Source of the DNA: an uncultured Bacteroidota bacterium
GTDB lineage: Bacteria; Bacteroidota; Bacteroidia; UKL13-3
Assembly: GCA_903888395.1 (NCBI GenBank)
Contig: CAISTO010000197.1
Location: forward strand, 1 to 21,659
Length of the DNA stretch: 21,659 bases
Direction: 5' to 3'
Part shown: positions 14,160 to 21,298 of the stretch, piece after piece
Position numbering within the stretch: position 1 is the first letter of the stretch
How the letters are laid out: the number at the start of each line of letters is the position of its first letter
The notes under the pieces: model-generated
The model's database searches: none
Seen by the model: the letters and a program-made list of their open reading frames with translations, nothing else
What the model was told of the DNA's origin: nothing
Program-made: the position numbers and the translations under genes

Positions 14160-14198
14160 ATAAAAAAACCCAAGTTTTTAAAGCTTGGGTTTTTTTAT
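14160..14198. terminator. Bidirectional terminator between the SRPBCC gene and rplY
   Basis: A perfect 15-bp stem (14160-14174 with 14184-14198; core AACCCAAG/CTTGGGTT) has a 9-base loop and seven A on the left and seven T on the right. It can end transcription from either side of this convergent pair. Confidence 0.9.
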
Positions 14199-14218
14199 TT
14201 ACTATAATTATTAACTAA

Positions 14219-14806
14219 TTATTTTTTCTTTTTACCACCATCTTCAGAAGCTGCACTAACCGCTGCTCTTGTTGATTTTACAATCACAACTGGATTGTTA
14301 GGTGAATCTAATAATACAATATTAGGAGCTGATAATTCTTTTACAACAATTGATTTACCAATTTCTAATGCGTCAATTTTAATTTCGATAAATTCAGGTA
14401 AATTACCTGGTAAACCTTTAACACGAAGTTTTTGTTGTTTGATCATTAACTTACCACCCTGACGAACACCTACTGAATTACCTACACATTTGATAGGAAT
14501 TAATATTTCAATTTCTTTGCTATCGTTTAATTCTAAAAAATCAGCATGTCTAATTGAATCGTTTACTGGGTGAAATTGAATATCTTTCAAAATAGTTTTG
14601 AAAATAGTTCCATCTATATCCAATTGTACTTTGTAAGTATTTGGAGTGTAAACTAAAAGTTTGAAATCCGATTCATACATTGTAAAATGTATATGTTCTT
14701 TTCCACCATAAAGCACACAAGGTACTTTACCTGCTGCTCTTACAGCTTTAGTAGCTGCTTTTCCTAAATCGTTGCGTTTGTAACCAAACATTGCTAAAGT
14801 TTTCAT
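14219..14806 (-). CDS. rplY: 50S ribosomal protein L25 (Ctc type)
   Basis: The 195-residue protein is the long CTC form of L25, which binds 5S rRNA. The L25 domain (1-95) contains GKVPCVLYGG (26-35) and the family signature DIQFHPVNDSIRHADFLEL (75-93). The C-terminal beta domain (96-180) contains IPIKCVGNSVGVRQGGKL and GLPGNLPEFIEIKI. A Lys-rich end (GGKKKK) follows an Ala/Ser linker and is common in Bacteroidota homologues. An AGGAG (reverse complement of 14818-14822) lies 11 bases before the ATG, an unusually good ribosome-binding sequence for this phylum. It follows prs by 89 bases in the conserved prs-ctc order. The shared terminator at 14160 ends the transcript. Peptidyl-tRNA hydrolase, often next in this operon elsewhere, is absent here. 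Confidence 0.95.
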   Translation of the reverse strand: MKTLAMFGYKRNDLGKAATKAVRAAGKVPCVLYGGKEHIHFTMYESDFKLLVYTPNTYKVQLDIDGTIFKTILKDIQFHPVNDSIRHADFLELNDSKEIEILIPIKCVGNSVGVRQGGKLMIKQQKLRVKGLPGNLPEFIEIKIDALEIGKSIVVKELSAPNIVLLDSPNNPVVIVKSTRAAVSAASEDGGKKKK

Positions 14807-14895
14807 TCTTTTTGTTTCTCCTTTTTGTTTTTTTTAAGTGGCAAAACCCATTTCGTAATTTCCGATACTAATTTTGCTTTTTGGTTTATATTTAA

Positions 14896-15846
14896 TTAAT
14901 CTTTTTGTAAGTCAAATAATGAACTGATACTACCGTGTTCATTTACGTTTCTTATTGCGTCAGCAAACAAATTTGCTGAACTCAATACTTTTATTTTAGG
15001 ACTCTGAACTTTTAACGGAATGGTATCAGTTACCACCAATTCGTCAATTACAGAGTTTTCAATAGTTTCAATGGCCTTACCTGAAAGAACAGGATGCGTA
15101 CAAAAAGCACGAACACTCAATGCACCTTTTTCTTTCATTAACGAAGCTGCTTTAGCCAATGTACTTCCGGTATCAATAATATCATCAACCATTACCACAT
15201 GTTTTCCGCTTACATCACCAATTAAAGTCATAGAAGCTATTTCATTCGCTCTACGTCTTTCCTTGTCACAAATTACCATATCAATACCTAAAGCTTTTGC
15301 ATATGTTCTTGCCCTGGTTGTAGAACCCATATCAGGTGACGCAATGATTAGGTTTCCTACGTTTGCTAATTTTTTAATATATGGTAAAAATATTACCGAT
15401 GGATCCATGTGATCTACAGGAATTTCAAAAAAACCTTGAATCTGTGGAGCATGTAAATCCATAGTCATTACACGACTGGCACCAACGGCAGTAAGCATGT
15501 CTGCTACTACTTTTGAACCAATTGCTACACGAGGCTTGTCTTTTCTATCTTGACGAGCCATTCCAAAATAAGGAATTACAGCAGTTATATAATGAGCCGA
15601 TGCACGTTTTGCAGCATCTATCATTAGTAACAATTCCATTAAATTATCAGCATTTGCAAAAGTAGATTGAATTAAAAACACATCGCAACCACGAACACTT
15701 TCGTTGAAACTAGGCTGAAATTCGCCATCACTAAATTTTGTAGTGGTGCAATCACCAAGTTCTTGTCCGAAAGCTTCAGCAATTTTTTCGGATAAATAAC
15801 GTGAATTAGTACCTGAAAATAATTTTACTTGGTTATTGTTTGCCAT
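14896..15846 (-). CDS. prs: Ribose-phosphate pyrophosphokinase
   Basis: The enzyme makes PRPP from ribose 5-phosphate and ATP for purine, pyrimidine, His, Trp and NAD synthesis. I place the start at the ATG at 15846 (MANNNQVKLFSG), giving 316 residues, the usual family length. The frame is open 11 codons further but those residues do not fit. Visible motifs are FSDGEFQPSFNESVRG (38-53), the flexible loop FGMARQDRK (94-102), the cation site TMDLHAPQIQGFF (128-140), PDMGSTTRA (171-179) and the PRPP loop VVMVDDIIDTGSTL (217-230). All catalytic elements are present. It is read from the tRNA-Gln side and followed by rplY. A 10-bp inverted repeat (15879-15912) sits in its leader. Confidence 0.96.
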   Translation of the reverse strand: MANNNQVKLFSGTNSRYLSEKIAEAFGQELGDCTTTKFSDGEFQPSFNESVRGCDVFLIQSTFANADNLMELLLMIDAAKRASAHYITAVIPYFGMARQDRKDKPRVAIGSKVVADMLTAVGASRVMTMDLHAPQIQGFFEIPVDHMDPSVIFLPYIKKLANVGNLIIASPDMGSTTRARTYAKALGIDMVICDKERRRANEIASMTLIGDVSGKHVVMVDDIIDTGSTLAKAASLMKEKGALSVRAFCTHPVLSGKAIETIENSVIDELVVTDTIPLKVQSPKIKVLSSANLFADAIRNVNEHGSISSLFDLQKD

Positions 15847-15878
15847 TGTTTTGAATTTAAGTATCGTGTTTCTATGCA

Positions 15879-15912
15879 ATTAGCTTACCCAAACTATGTT
15901 AAGTAAGCTAAT
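15879..15912 (-). promoter_or_regulatory. Perfect hairpin in the tRNA-Gln to prs spacer
   Basis: ATTAGCTTAC (15879-15888) and GTAAGCTAAT (15903-15912) are exact reverse complements with a 14-base loop. It lies 23 bases after the tRNA and 32 bases before the prs ATG. No T run follows on minus, so it may be a 3'-processing or leader hairpin rather than a terminator. Confidence 0.45.
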
Positions 15913-15935
15913 CATCTATTTTGAAACTAAAATTG

Positions 15936-16008
15936 TTGTCCGACTAGGGCTCGAACCTAGACTCTACTGAACCAAAATCAGTTGTGTTGCCAGTTACACC
16001 ATCAGACA
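15936..16008 (-). tRNA. tRNA-Gln (anticodon TTG)
   Basis: Read on minus, all stems pair: acceptor TGTCTGA/TCGGACA with one G-T pair, D stem GTGT/ACAC with a GG-containing loop, anticodon stem ACTGA/TCAGT, and T stem CTAGG/CCTAG with loop TTCGAGC. The anticodon loop is TTTTGGT, and the anticodon TTG is at 15973-15975. The length is 73 with the discriminator A. CCA is not encoded. Confidence 0.96.
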
Positions 16009-16036
16009 ATTTCCATTACTTTCGTTTTGGGGAGTG

Positions 16037-16044
16037 CAAAAGTA
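16037..16044 (-). promoter_or_regulatory. Promoter -7 core for tRNA-Gln
   Basis: On minus this reads TACTTTTG followed by C, a full match to TAnnTTTG. It lies 28 bases upstream of the mature tRNA 5' end. The -33 element is not obvious in the A/T run upstream. Confidence 0.55.
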
Positions 16045-16146
16045 TTTTTTTTTACAAAAAATAAAGCATTTTGTTAAAAAAAATTATTGATAAAAAGCAA
16101 TTAAATATAAATCAGTGATAAACAATAGTAGTTATGTGTAAATATT

Positions 16147-17400
16147 GTGACTAAACACTGCAAAAATAATAGAACTTTTGTAGTTGATGATTCAAAATCT
16201 AAAAAATTGAATAATATTTTAACAATTGCCTTAATTTCACCTTATTCGGGTAATAGGTTTGCTACCTATTTGAATTATTATGCCGAAAATTTACTCAAAA
16301 AAGGAAAAAAAGTGATTGTAATTAGTCCTGAATTTCATGAAATTTCTGAATATGTAAAGCTAAAAGCACCTAAATTTCTAGCAAATTTTACCGCTTTACC
16401 CTTAGATGAAAAAATATTTAGTAATAATAATCCCAATTATTTTGAAGTTTTAGGAAGATGGAGTGCGGTAAGTAGCAGAATAAAAATTGGTGAGAAAAAA
16501 ATAAATGCTGAAGTTGATTTTGTGTTTTTCTCTCCTATTGATCCATTTATTCGTGGTGCGGTACATTTATTTATTCTGAATAATGTATTTAAATATAAAT
16601 GGAGTGGAATTTATATCAATCCAAAACCATACAGATTGAAACAACTAAAGCTAAATGTAGATCCTAAATTTTTAGAACCAGATTATTTATTTCGTTCCCA
16701 TAACTGTGTTGGTGTTTGTGTTTTAGACCGTTTTATTACTGAACCTTTAAAAAGTAGGGTTTATAAAAAAGTGGTGGTTTTTCCTGAAATTAGTAATGTA
16801 AGTATTCAAAAAACTGATTCTATTTATAGTAAACAAATTAAAGAAATGGCCAAAAGCCGAGTAGTTGTTGGTTTGTTAGGCGTTGAACAAAATGAAGGAA
16901 TTACAGCTTTAATTCGTTTAATCAAAAAAGTAGATACAGATAAATACTTTTTTGTATTTGCCGGCAAACTTGATTTTAGCTCCATGGATGAAAAGCAAAG
17001 AAATGAAGTAGAAAATTTTATGAACGACCACGCTCCTAATATTTTATTTATCCTTCATCCTTTGAACGATGAAGAAATTAATCAAATTTACAAAGAAATA
17101 GACATTAGCTATTTATATTTTTATAATTATGTTTCTTCCAATCATTTGCTTACCAAAGCTGCCTATTATCAAAAACCAGTGTTAGCCAATAAAGATTTTT
17201 GCGTGGGCGACACCGTTAAAAAGTTTAAAATTGGCTTGAGTGTGAATGGTAAAATGGAGGAAAGTGTAAATGCCTTAGAGTTTTTAAGGCTGGAAAGGCT
17301 TGATTTTGATGTGTTTGATAAGGAATCATTTACCGATTATTATGCTTTGCAAAGTGAGTCGTTTTTGGATAATGCATTGGAACAAATCATGTTTTTTTAA
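16147..17400 (+). CDS. GT-B fold glycosyltransferase-like protein
   Basis: From the GTG at 16147 the product has 417 residues. The start is uncertain: LNNILTIALISPYSGN (21-36) is the typical first strand and glycine-containing loop of a GT-B enzyme, and a TTG at 16207 would begin exactly there. The N-terminal half (Rossmann-like, 23-210) includes YYAENLLKKGKKVIVIS. The C-terminal half has VVVGLLGVEQNEG (239-251), FFVFAGKLD (268-276), NILFILHPLNDEEINQIYKEIDISYL (298-323) and SSNHLLTKAAYYQKPVLA (330-347), which mirror the donor-sugar domain of GT4-type enzymes. The usual E-x7-E is not clearly present. Donor and acceptor are unknown. It is cytoplasmic or peripheral to the inner membrane. No other glycan genes flank it, so it is an orphan. 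A weakly related non-catalytic homologue is possible. Confidence 0.65.
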   Translation: MTKHCKNNRTFVVDDSKSKKLNNILTIALISPYSGNRFATYLNYYAENLLKKGKKVIVISPEFHEISEYVKLKAPKFLANFTALPLDEKIFSNNNPNYFEVLGRWSAVSSRIKIGEKKINAEVDFVFFSPIDPFIRGAVHLFILNNVFKYKWSGIYINPKPYRLKQLKLNVDPKFLEPDYLFRSHNCVGVCVLDRFITEPLKSRVYKKVVVFPEISNVSIQKTDSIYSKQIKEMAKSRVVVGLLGVEQNEGITALIRLIKKVDTDKYFFVFAGKLDFSSMDEKQRNEVENFMNDHAPNILFILHPLNDEEINQIYKEIDISYLYFYNYVSSNHLLTKAAYYQKPVLANKDFCVGDTVKKFKIGLSVNGKMEESVNALEFLRLERLDFDVFDKESFTDYYALQSESFLDNALEQIMFF

Positions 17401-17482
17401 AATTCAAATTTCCAATTTACTTTAATCACTTGATTTAATTAATAAAAAGGCTTTATTCGTAAAAAATTAATTATTAAAAGCC

Positions 17483-18094
17483 GTGAATAGTTTTTGGGAT
17501 TTATTTAAACCACAAGAGTTAATAGAATATGGTGGATTTGCATTGGTGCTAATCATTATATTTTTTGAAAATGGTGTGTTTTTTGGTTTCTTTCTTCCTG
17601 GCGATTCTTTGCTTTTTACAGCAGGGTTATTATGCACCACTGTTTTAAAAATTTCATTGTATAAACTTATTGTAGGAATTGCTATTGCAGCTATTGCAGG
17701 TTACTATTTCGGGTATTGGTTTGGGTGGAGAACAGGAAATAATATTTACCAACGAAAGGAAAGTATTTTCTTTAAGAAAAAATACATTGAAACAGCCGAA
17801 GTTTTTTATAAAAAATATGGTGGAATTGCCTTAATTTTAGGTAGGTTTTTACCCATTGTTAGAACATTTGCCCCCATTTTAGCAGGAATAGTTAGGGTAA
17901 ATCAAATAATTTTTTTTATGTATAATGTTATTGGAGCTTTGCTTTGGCCAATAGTAATATGCGGTGCAGGTTTTAAAATTGGACAAATATTTCCACAAGC
18001 CATTGATTACTTAAACTACATCATCATTTTATTTATAGTAGTCACCAGTATTCCAGTAATAAAATCATTGTCAAAGAAGAAAATCGCTGATTAA
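17483..18094 (+). CDS. DedA family membrane protein
   Basis: The 203-residue protein starts at GTG 17483; no nearby ATG fits. It shows the DedA/VTT pattern: a first membrane helix (17-37) with Glu29, the re-entrant FFLPGDSLLFTAGLL (36-50), helix 58-80, the basic YQRKESIFFKKKYIE stretch, then GRFLPIVRTFAPILAG (120-135) with its conserved Arg, and helices about 141-160 and 176-195. DedA proteins are inner-membrane transporters, members of which flip undecaprenyl phosphate or phospholipids; which one applies here cannot be told. The protein is near the usual length of about 200-220. It follows the glycosyltransferase gene by 82 bases on the same strand, and a GGCTTT/AAAGCC inverted repeat ends directly before the start codon. 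Confidence 0.9.
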   Translation: MNSFWDLFKPQELIEYGGFALVLIIIFFENGVFFGFFLPGDSLLFTAGLLCTTVLKISLYKLIVGIAIAAIAGYYFGYWFGWRTGNNIYQRKESIFFKKKYIETAEVFYKKYGGIALILGRFLPIVRTFAPILAGIVRVNQIIFFMYNVIGALLWPIVICGAGFKIGQIFPQAIDYLNYIIILFIVVTSIPVIKSLSKKKIAD

Positions 18095-18112
18095 CAGATT
18101 GGGTGATTGAAC

Positions 18113-18137
18113 GGATTTTGAATTTAGGATTTTGAAT
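18113..18137 (+). repeat. Direct repeat GGATTTTGAAT
   Basis: Two exact copies of the 11-mer are at 18113-18123 and 18127-18137, a 14-base period, in the spacer between the DedA gene and the GxxExxY pseudogene. Confidence 0.7.
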
Positions 18138-18182
18138 AGATGACAAGAGATTAAGTAGCTTTTCAAGTAAATTATAAACTTT

Positions 18183-18575
18183 ATGGAGCAAGATTTAAAG
18201 TATAAAGACATCACCGAGAAAATTATTGGTGCTTCATTCGAAGTACATAAATTTTAAGGAAATGGTTTTCCTGAAGTAATTTAAAAACGGGCTTTAGCCT
18301 ATGAATTAACAAAATTTGGACTGAGTTATAAAAGGGAAATTGAACAACAAATATTTTATAAAGATTTGCCCAAACCTATTGGAACAAGAAGTGCAGATTT
18401 TGTGGTGGAGGGTAAAGTTTTGATTGAAATGAAAGCTATTTCAGGAATCACAGATGTTCATTATGCTCAATCTTTAAATTATTTGAAAATATATAAATTA
18501 GAAGTAGGTTTACTAATAAATTTTGGTTCTAAAAGTTTAACATTTAAAAGATTAGTTTACACCCCAAAAACTTAA
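18183..18575 (+). pseudogene. GxxExxY protein pseudogene with two in-frame TAA stops
   Basis: Translating from ATG 18183 gives MEQDLKYKDITEKIIGASFE and VHKF, then TAA (18255-18257), GNGFPEVI, TAA (18282-18284), and then KRALAYELTKFGL onward without interruption to TAA at 18575, 131 codons including the final stop. This is the GxxExxY (PF13366-type, PD-(D/E)xK-like) family. The first stop replaces the Leu of 'H..LG.GF'; TTA to TAA is a single change. The second stop replaces the Tyr of the name-giving G-x-x-E-x-x-Y motif. The downstream half keeps RSADFVVEGKVLIEMKA, with the D...E-x-K core, and the final FGSKSLTFKRLVY block. An intact frame remains only from about 18285, without a good start. 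This looks like a recent loss by point mutation. The family's function is unknown. Confidence 0.85.
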
Positions 18576-18582
18576 TAATATG

Positions 18583-18600
18583 AGCCAATAAATGTTGGCT
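18583..18600 (+). terminator. Weak hairpin after the GxxExxY pseudogene
   Basis: AGCCAA (18583-18588) and TTGGCT (18595-18600) pair with a 6-base loop. Only 'TAAAA' follows, so termination would be weak. Confidence 0.3.
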
Positions 18601-18641
18601 TAAAATCAGAGTTATTTAATTAGTTTTGTCCCATAAATAAT

Positions 18642-18680
18642 GAAATCTGTGAAATCAATTAATCCTTTAAATCAGTGATC
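18642..18680 (+). repeat. Degenerate AATCTGTGA/AATCAGTGA word repeat
   Basis: Words built on AATC recur at about 8-10 base steps: AATCTGTG, AATCAATT, AATCCTTT, AATCAGTG, ATC. The last AATCAGTG supplies the GTG used as the rsmI start codon. Confidence 0.6.
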
Positions 18681-19349
18681 GGTATACTTTTTATTGTTCC
18701 AACACCAATTGGTAATTTGGAAGACATTACGCTTCGAGCCATTCGTGTGTTAAAAGAAGTTGATTTAATAATAGCCGAGGATACTCGGCAAAGTCTTAAA
18801 TTATTGAACCATTTTGAAATAAAAAAAACAATTCAAAGCTACCATATGCATAATGAACATAAGGTTTTACAGCGTTATGTAGATGAAATTTTAGGTGGAA
18901 AAAACATTGCTTTGGTGAGTGATGCGGGCACACCAGCAATCAGTGATCCTGGATTTTTATTGGTACGGGAATGTTTAAAAAATAATATAAAAGTAGATTG
19001 TTTGCCAGGGGCAACGGCTTTTGTTCCTGCATTAGTTAAAAGTGGTTTGCCTGCCGATAGCTTTTGTTTTGAAGGTTTTTTACCGGAAAAAAAAGGAAGA
19101 CAAACCATGTTAAAAAAATTATGTGAAGAAGAACGTACCATTATTTTATATGAAAGTCCACACAGGTTACTAAAAACCTTGAAACAATTTATAGAATATT
19201 TTGGTGCGGAAAGGCTTATAAGTGTAAGCCGCGAGCTGACCAAAACTTTTGAAGAAACTGTAAATGGAACCATTCAAGAAGTGTTGACTCATTTTGAGAA
19301 TAATATAGTTAAAGGTGAATTTGTGATTGTAATAGATGGTAAAAAATAA
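18675..19349 (+). CDS. rsmI: 16S rRNA (cytidine1402-2'-O)-methyltransferase
   Basis: The 224-residue enzyme uses AdoMet to 2'-O-methylate C1402 in the decoding centre of 16S rRNA. It belongs to the tetrapyrrole-methylase fold. Clear motifs are IVPTPIGNLEDIT (7-19), IIAEDTRQS (32-40), LVSDAGTPAISDPG (80-93), PGATAFVPAL (111-120) and ILYESPHRL (157-165). The protein is about as long as Bacteroidota homologues and lacks the C-terminal extension of the E. coli protein. The only plausible start is GTG 18675, which leaves five residues before the conserved IVPTP strand, and this GTG lies inside the AATC word repeat. The lnt gene begins 14 bases before its stop, so the two are translationally coupled. 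Confidence 0.94.
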   Translation: MIGILFIVPTPIGNLEDITLRAIRVLKEVDLIIAEDTRQSLKLLNHFEIKKTIQSYHMHNEHKVLQRYVDEILGGKNIALVSDAGTPAISDPGFLLVRECLKNNIKVDCLPGATAFVPALVKSGLPADSFCFEGFLPEKKGRQTMLKKLCEEERTIILYESPHRLLKTLKQFIEYFGAERLISVSRELTKTFEETVNGTIQEVLTHFENNIVKGEFVIVIDGKK

Positions 19350-20937
19350 TTATTTAAGATGGTTGCTTTATAGCATTGGTGGTGCCTTAAGCTTTGCCTT
19401 GGCATGGATTCCTTTTAACATTACACCATTAATTGTAGTCAGTTTTTTTCTGTTTTTATTATTGGAACAAGAAGTAAGACAAGCAAAAAAACATTGGTTT
19501 CAATATTTTTTATTTATAACAATTGGTAGCTTTGCATTCAACTTTTTAACTACTTATTGGATTTGGAATGCCAGTCCGGGAGGTGCAGTTTTTGCTTGGC
19601 TTTTCGATACTTTTTTAATGATAATCCCTTTCCTAATTTTTTATTTTGTAAATAAAAAAACAGGCATTCCAAACTATTGGTTTTTCATAGCTTTATGGAT
19701 TAGTATGGAATTACTGCATACAAATTGGCAATTTGCTTACCCTTGGTTAATAGTTGGAAATGTGTTTTCAGCATGGCCAAAATTAATTCAATGGTATGAA
19801 TATACCGGTGTTTTTGGTGGTAGTTTTTGGGTTTTAATTACCAGTGTAGCTTGTTTAAAATTATATAATTATTACACACAATTTAAAATCATTCCTGTCA
19901 AAAAAATATTCAATCAATTATTTATTTATTTGCTAGCTCCACTGTTTGTTTCATTCTATATTTTATCCGACAGACATGCACCAAAAAAAGTATTAAATCA
20001 TTACAGTGAAATAACCATTATTCAACCCAATATTGATCCATATAAAGATAAGTTTGGCGGATTAACTCCTTTGGCTCAAACTGAAAAAATGTTAGCGATG
20101 GCACAAACAAAAATTACCCCTGAAAGCCATCTAATAATATTACCCGAAACAGCCATTCAAGATGACATAGACGAGCTAAATATAAATAACAGTAGCTCCA
20201 TTAATTTACTAGATACATTTACTCAAAATCATGCTGGTTTAAGTGTGTTAACTGGTGCAAGTTCTTATAAGTTTTATTTCAACGAAAAAGACGTTACTCC
20301 AACTGCCCGTTTTTATCAAACTAACTTGTATTACGATTATTTTAATTCAGCTTTTTTCAAAAATAGCATGGCTCCTAAATGGGAAATTTACCATAAAAGT
20401 AAATTAGTTCCTGGTGTAGAAAACATGCCTTATGTAAATGTTTTTAGCTTCCTGAAAAACTTTGTCATTGACCTTGGTGGAACCAGTGGTGGTTTAGGTA
20501 GAGATAAAGAACCAACAAATTTTTCTGATGTAAATAAAGTACAATATGCACCCGTAATATGTTATGAAAGTGAGTTTGGTGAATACGTTACCGAATATGT
20601 TAAAAAAGGTGCAAATATTATTTGTGTAATTACCAACGATGGTTGGTGGGGAAATACTCCTGGCTACAAACAGCATTTTGAATATGCAAAATTACGTGCC
20701 ATTGAAAACAGACGATACGTGGCTCGTTCTGCAAATACTGGCATTTCAGGCTTTATTGACGATGAAGGAAACAGCTTGCAACAAACCAAATGGGATGAAG
20801 CAATTGCCATTAATGGCAAAGTGAAAATAAACACAGAAATTACTTTTTACACCAAACATGGCGATTTTATAGGTTACATGGCAGCATTTTATTTGTTGTT
20901 TAATTTACCTATGATTTTTGGTAGGAGAAGGATGTGA
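19336..20937 (+). CDS. lnt: Apolipoprotein N-acyltransferase
   Basis: The 533-residue inner-membrane enzyme adds the third acyl chain to the N-terminal Cys of lipoproteins. Membrane helices occupy about 8-45, 55-78, 85-105, 112-125, 158-178 and 195-211, followed by a periplasmic nitrilase domain (about 223-500). The catalytic triad is visible: Glu271 in ILPETAIQ, Lys354 in YHKSKLVPGVE, and Cys409 in APVICYESEFGE. The blocks ITNDGWWGNTPGYKQH (432-447) and AIENRRYVARSANTGISG (455-472) complete the active-site region, and a last helix (510-528) anchors the C-terminus. The length is close to that of E. coli Lnt (512). The ATG overlaps the end of rsmI by 14 bases. It converges on the AhpD-like gene with 17 bases between. 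Confidence 0.95.
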   Translation: MVKNNYLRWLLYSIGGALSFALAWIPFNITPLIVVSFFLFLLLEQEVRQAKKHWFQYFLFITIGSFAFNFLTTYWIWNASPGGAVFAWLFDTFLMIIPFLIFYFVNKKTGIPNYWFFIALWISMELLHTNWQFAYPWLIVGNVFSAWPKLIQWYEYTGVFGGSFWVLITSVACLKLYNYYTQFKIIPVKKIFNQLFIYLLAPLFVSFYILSDRHAPKKVLNHYSEITIIQPNIDPYKDKFGGLTPLAQTEKMLAMAQTKITPESHLIILPETAIQDDIDELNINNSSSINLLDTFTQNHAGLSVLTGASSYKFYFNEKDVTPTARFYQTNLYYDYFNSAFFKNSMAPKWEIYHKSKLVPGVENMPYVNVFSFLKNFVIDLGGTSGGLGRDKEPTNFSDVNKVQYAPVICYESEFGEYVTEYVKKGANIICVITNDGWWGNTPGYKQHFEYAKLRAIENRRYVARSANTGISGFIDDEGNSLQQTKWDEAIAINGKVKINTEITFYTKHGDFIGYMAAFYLLFNLPMIFGRRRM

Positions 20938-20954
20938 ATTTAAGTTTTCAATAA

Positions 20955-21293
20955 CTAACCAACCAATTCTTCCCAATATTCCACAGCTCTGCGAGTATGA
21001 GGAATAACTATAGTCCCTCCAACAATATTGGCTACAGCAAAAATTTCAAATATTTGCTCGGTTGTAACACCCGCTTCATGGCATTTACCCAAATGATATT
21101 TTACACAATCATCGCAACGTAAAACCATGCTCGCAACTAAGCCTAACATTTCTTTTACCTGGCTGGTTAATGCACCATCGGCATAAGTGTTGCTATCCAA
21201 GTTAAATAATCGTTTCAATACCAAGTTTTCAGAACCTAATATTTTATCATTCATCTTTTCACGGTAGGTGTTAAATTCTTCTATTTTATTCAT
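20955..21293 (-). CDS. Carboxymuconolactone decarboxylase family, AhpD-like protein
   Basis: The 112-residue all-helical protein carries the AhpD active-site pattern E-x11-C-x2-C-x3-H: Glu48, Cys60, Cys63 and His67, in the context RCDDCVKYH. AhpD-type proteins relay electrons to peroxiredoxins or act as peroxide-linked oxidoreductases; true carboxymuconolactone decarboxylases lack the two cysteines. VTTEQIFEIFAVANIVGGTIVIPH (76-99) is the conserved helix pair of the family. It is shorter than mycobacterial AhpD and probably functions as a trimer or hexamer of single domains. No ahpC lies nearby, so the partner is unknown. Its start is 5 bases after the stop of the upstream membrane-protein gene, so they form an operon. 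Confidence 0.9.
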   Translation of the reverse strand: MNKIEEFNTYREKMNDKILGSENLVLKRLFNLDSNTYADGALTSQVKEMLGLVASMVLRCDDCVKYHLGKCHEAGVTTEQIFEIFAVANIVGGTIVIPHTRRAVEYWEELVG

Positions 21294-21298
21294 GTTTT

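Noticed and set aside
15020..15412. Plus-strand 130-codon frame opposite prs
   Set aside because: Antisense shadow of prs, whose motifs are complete.
18366..18575. Separate 69-residue gene
   Set aside because: It is the in-frame 3' part of the GxxExxY pseudogene, not an independent gene.
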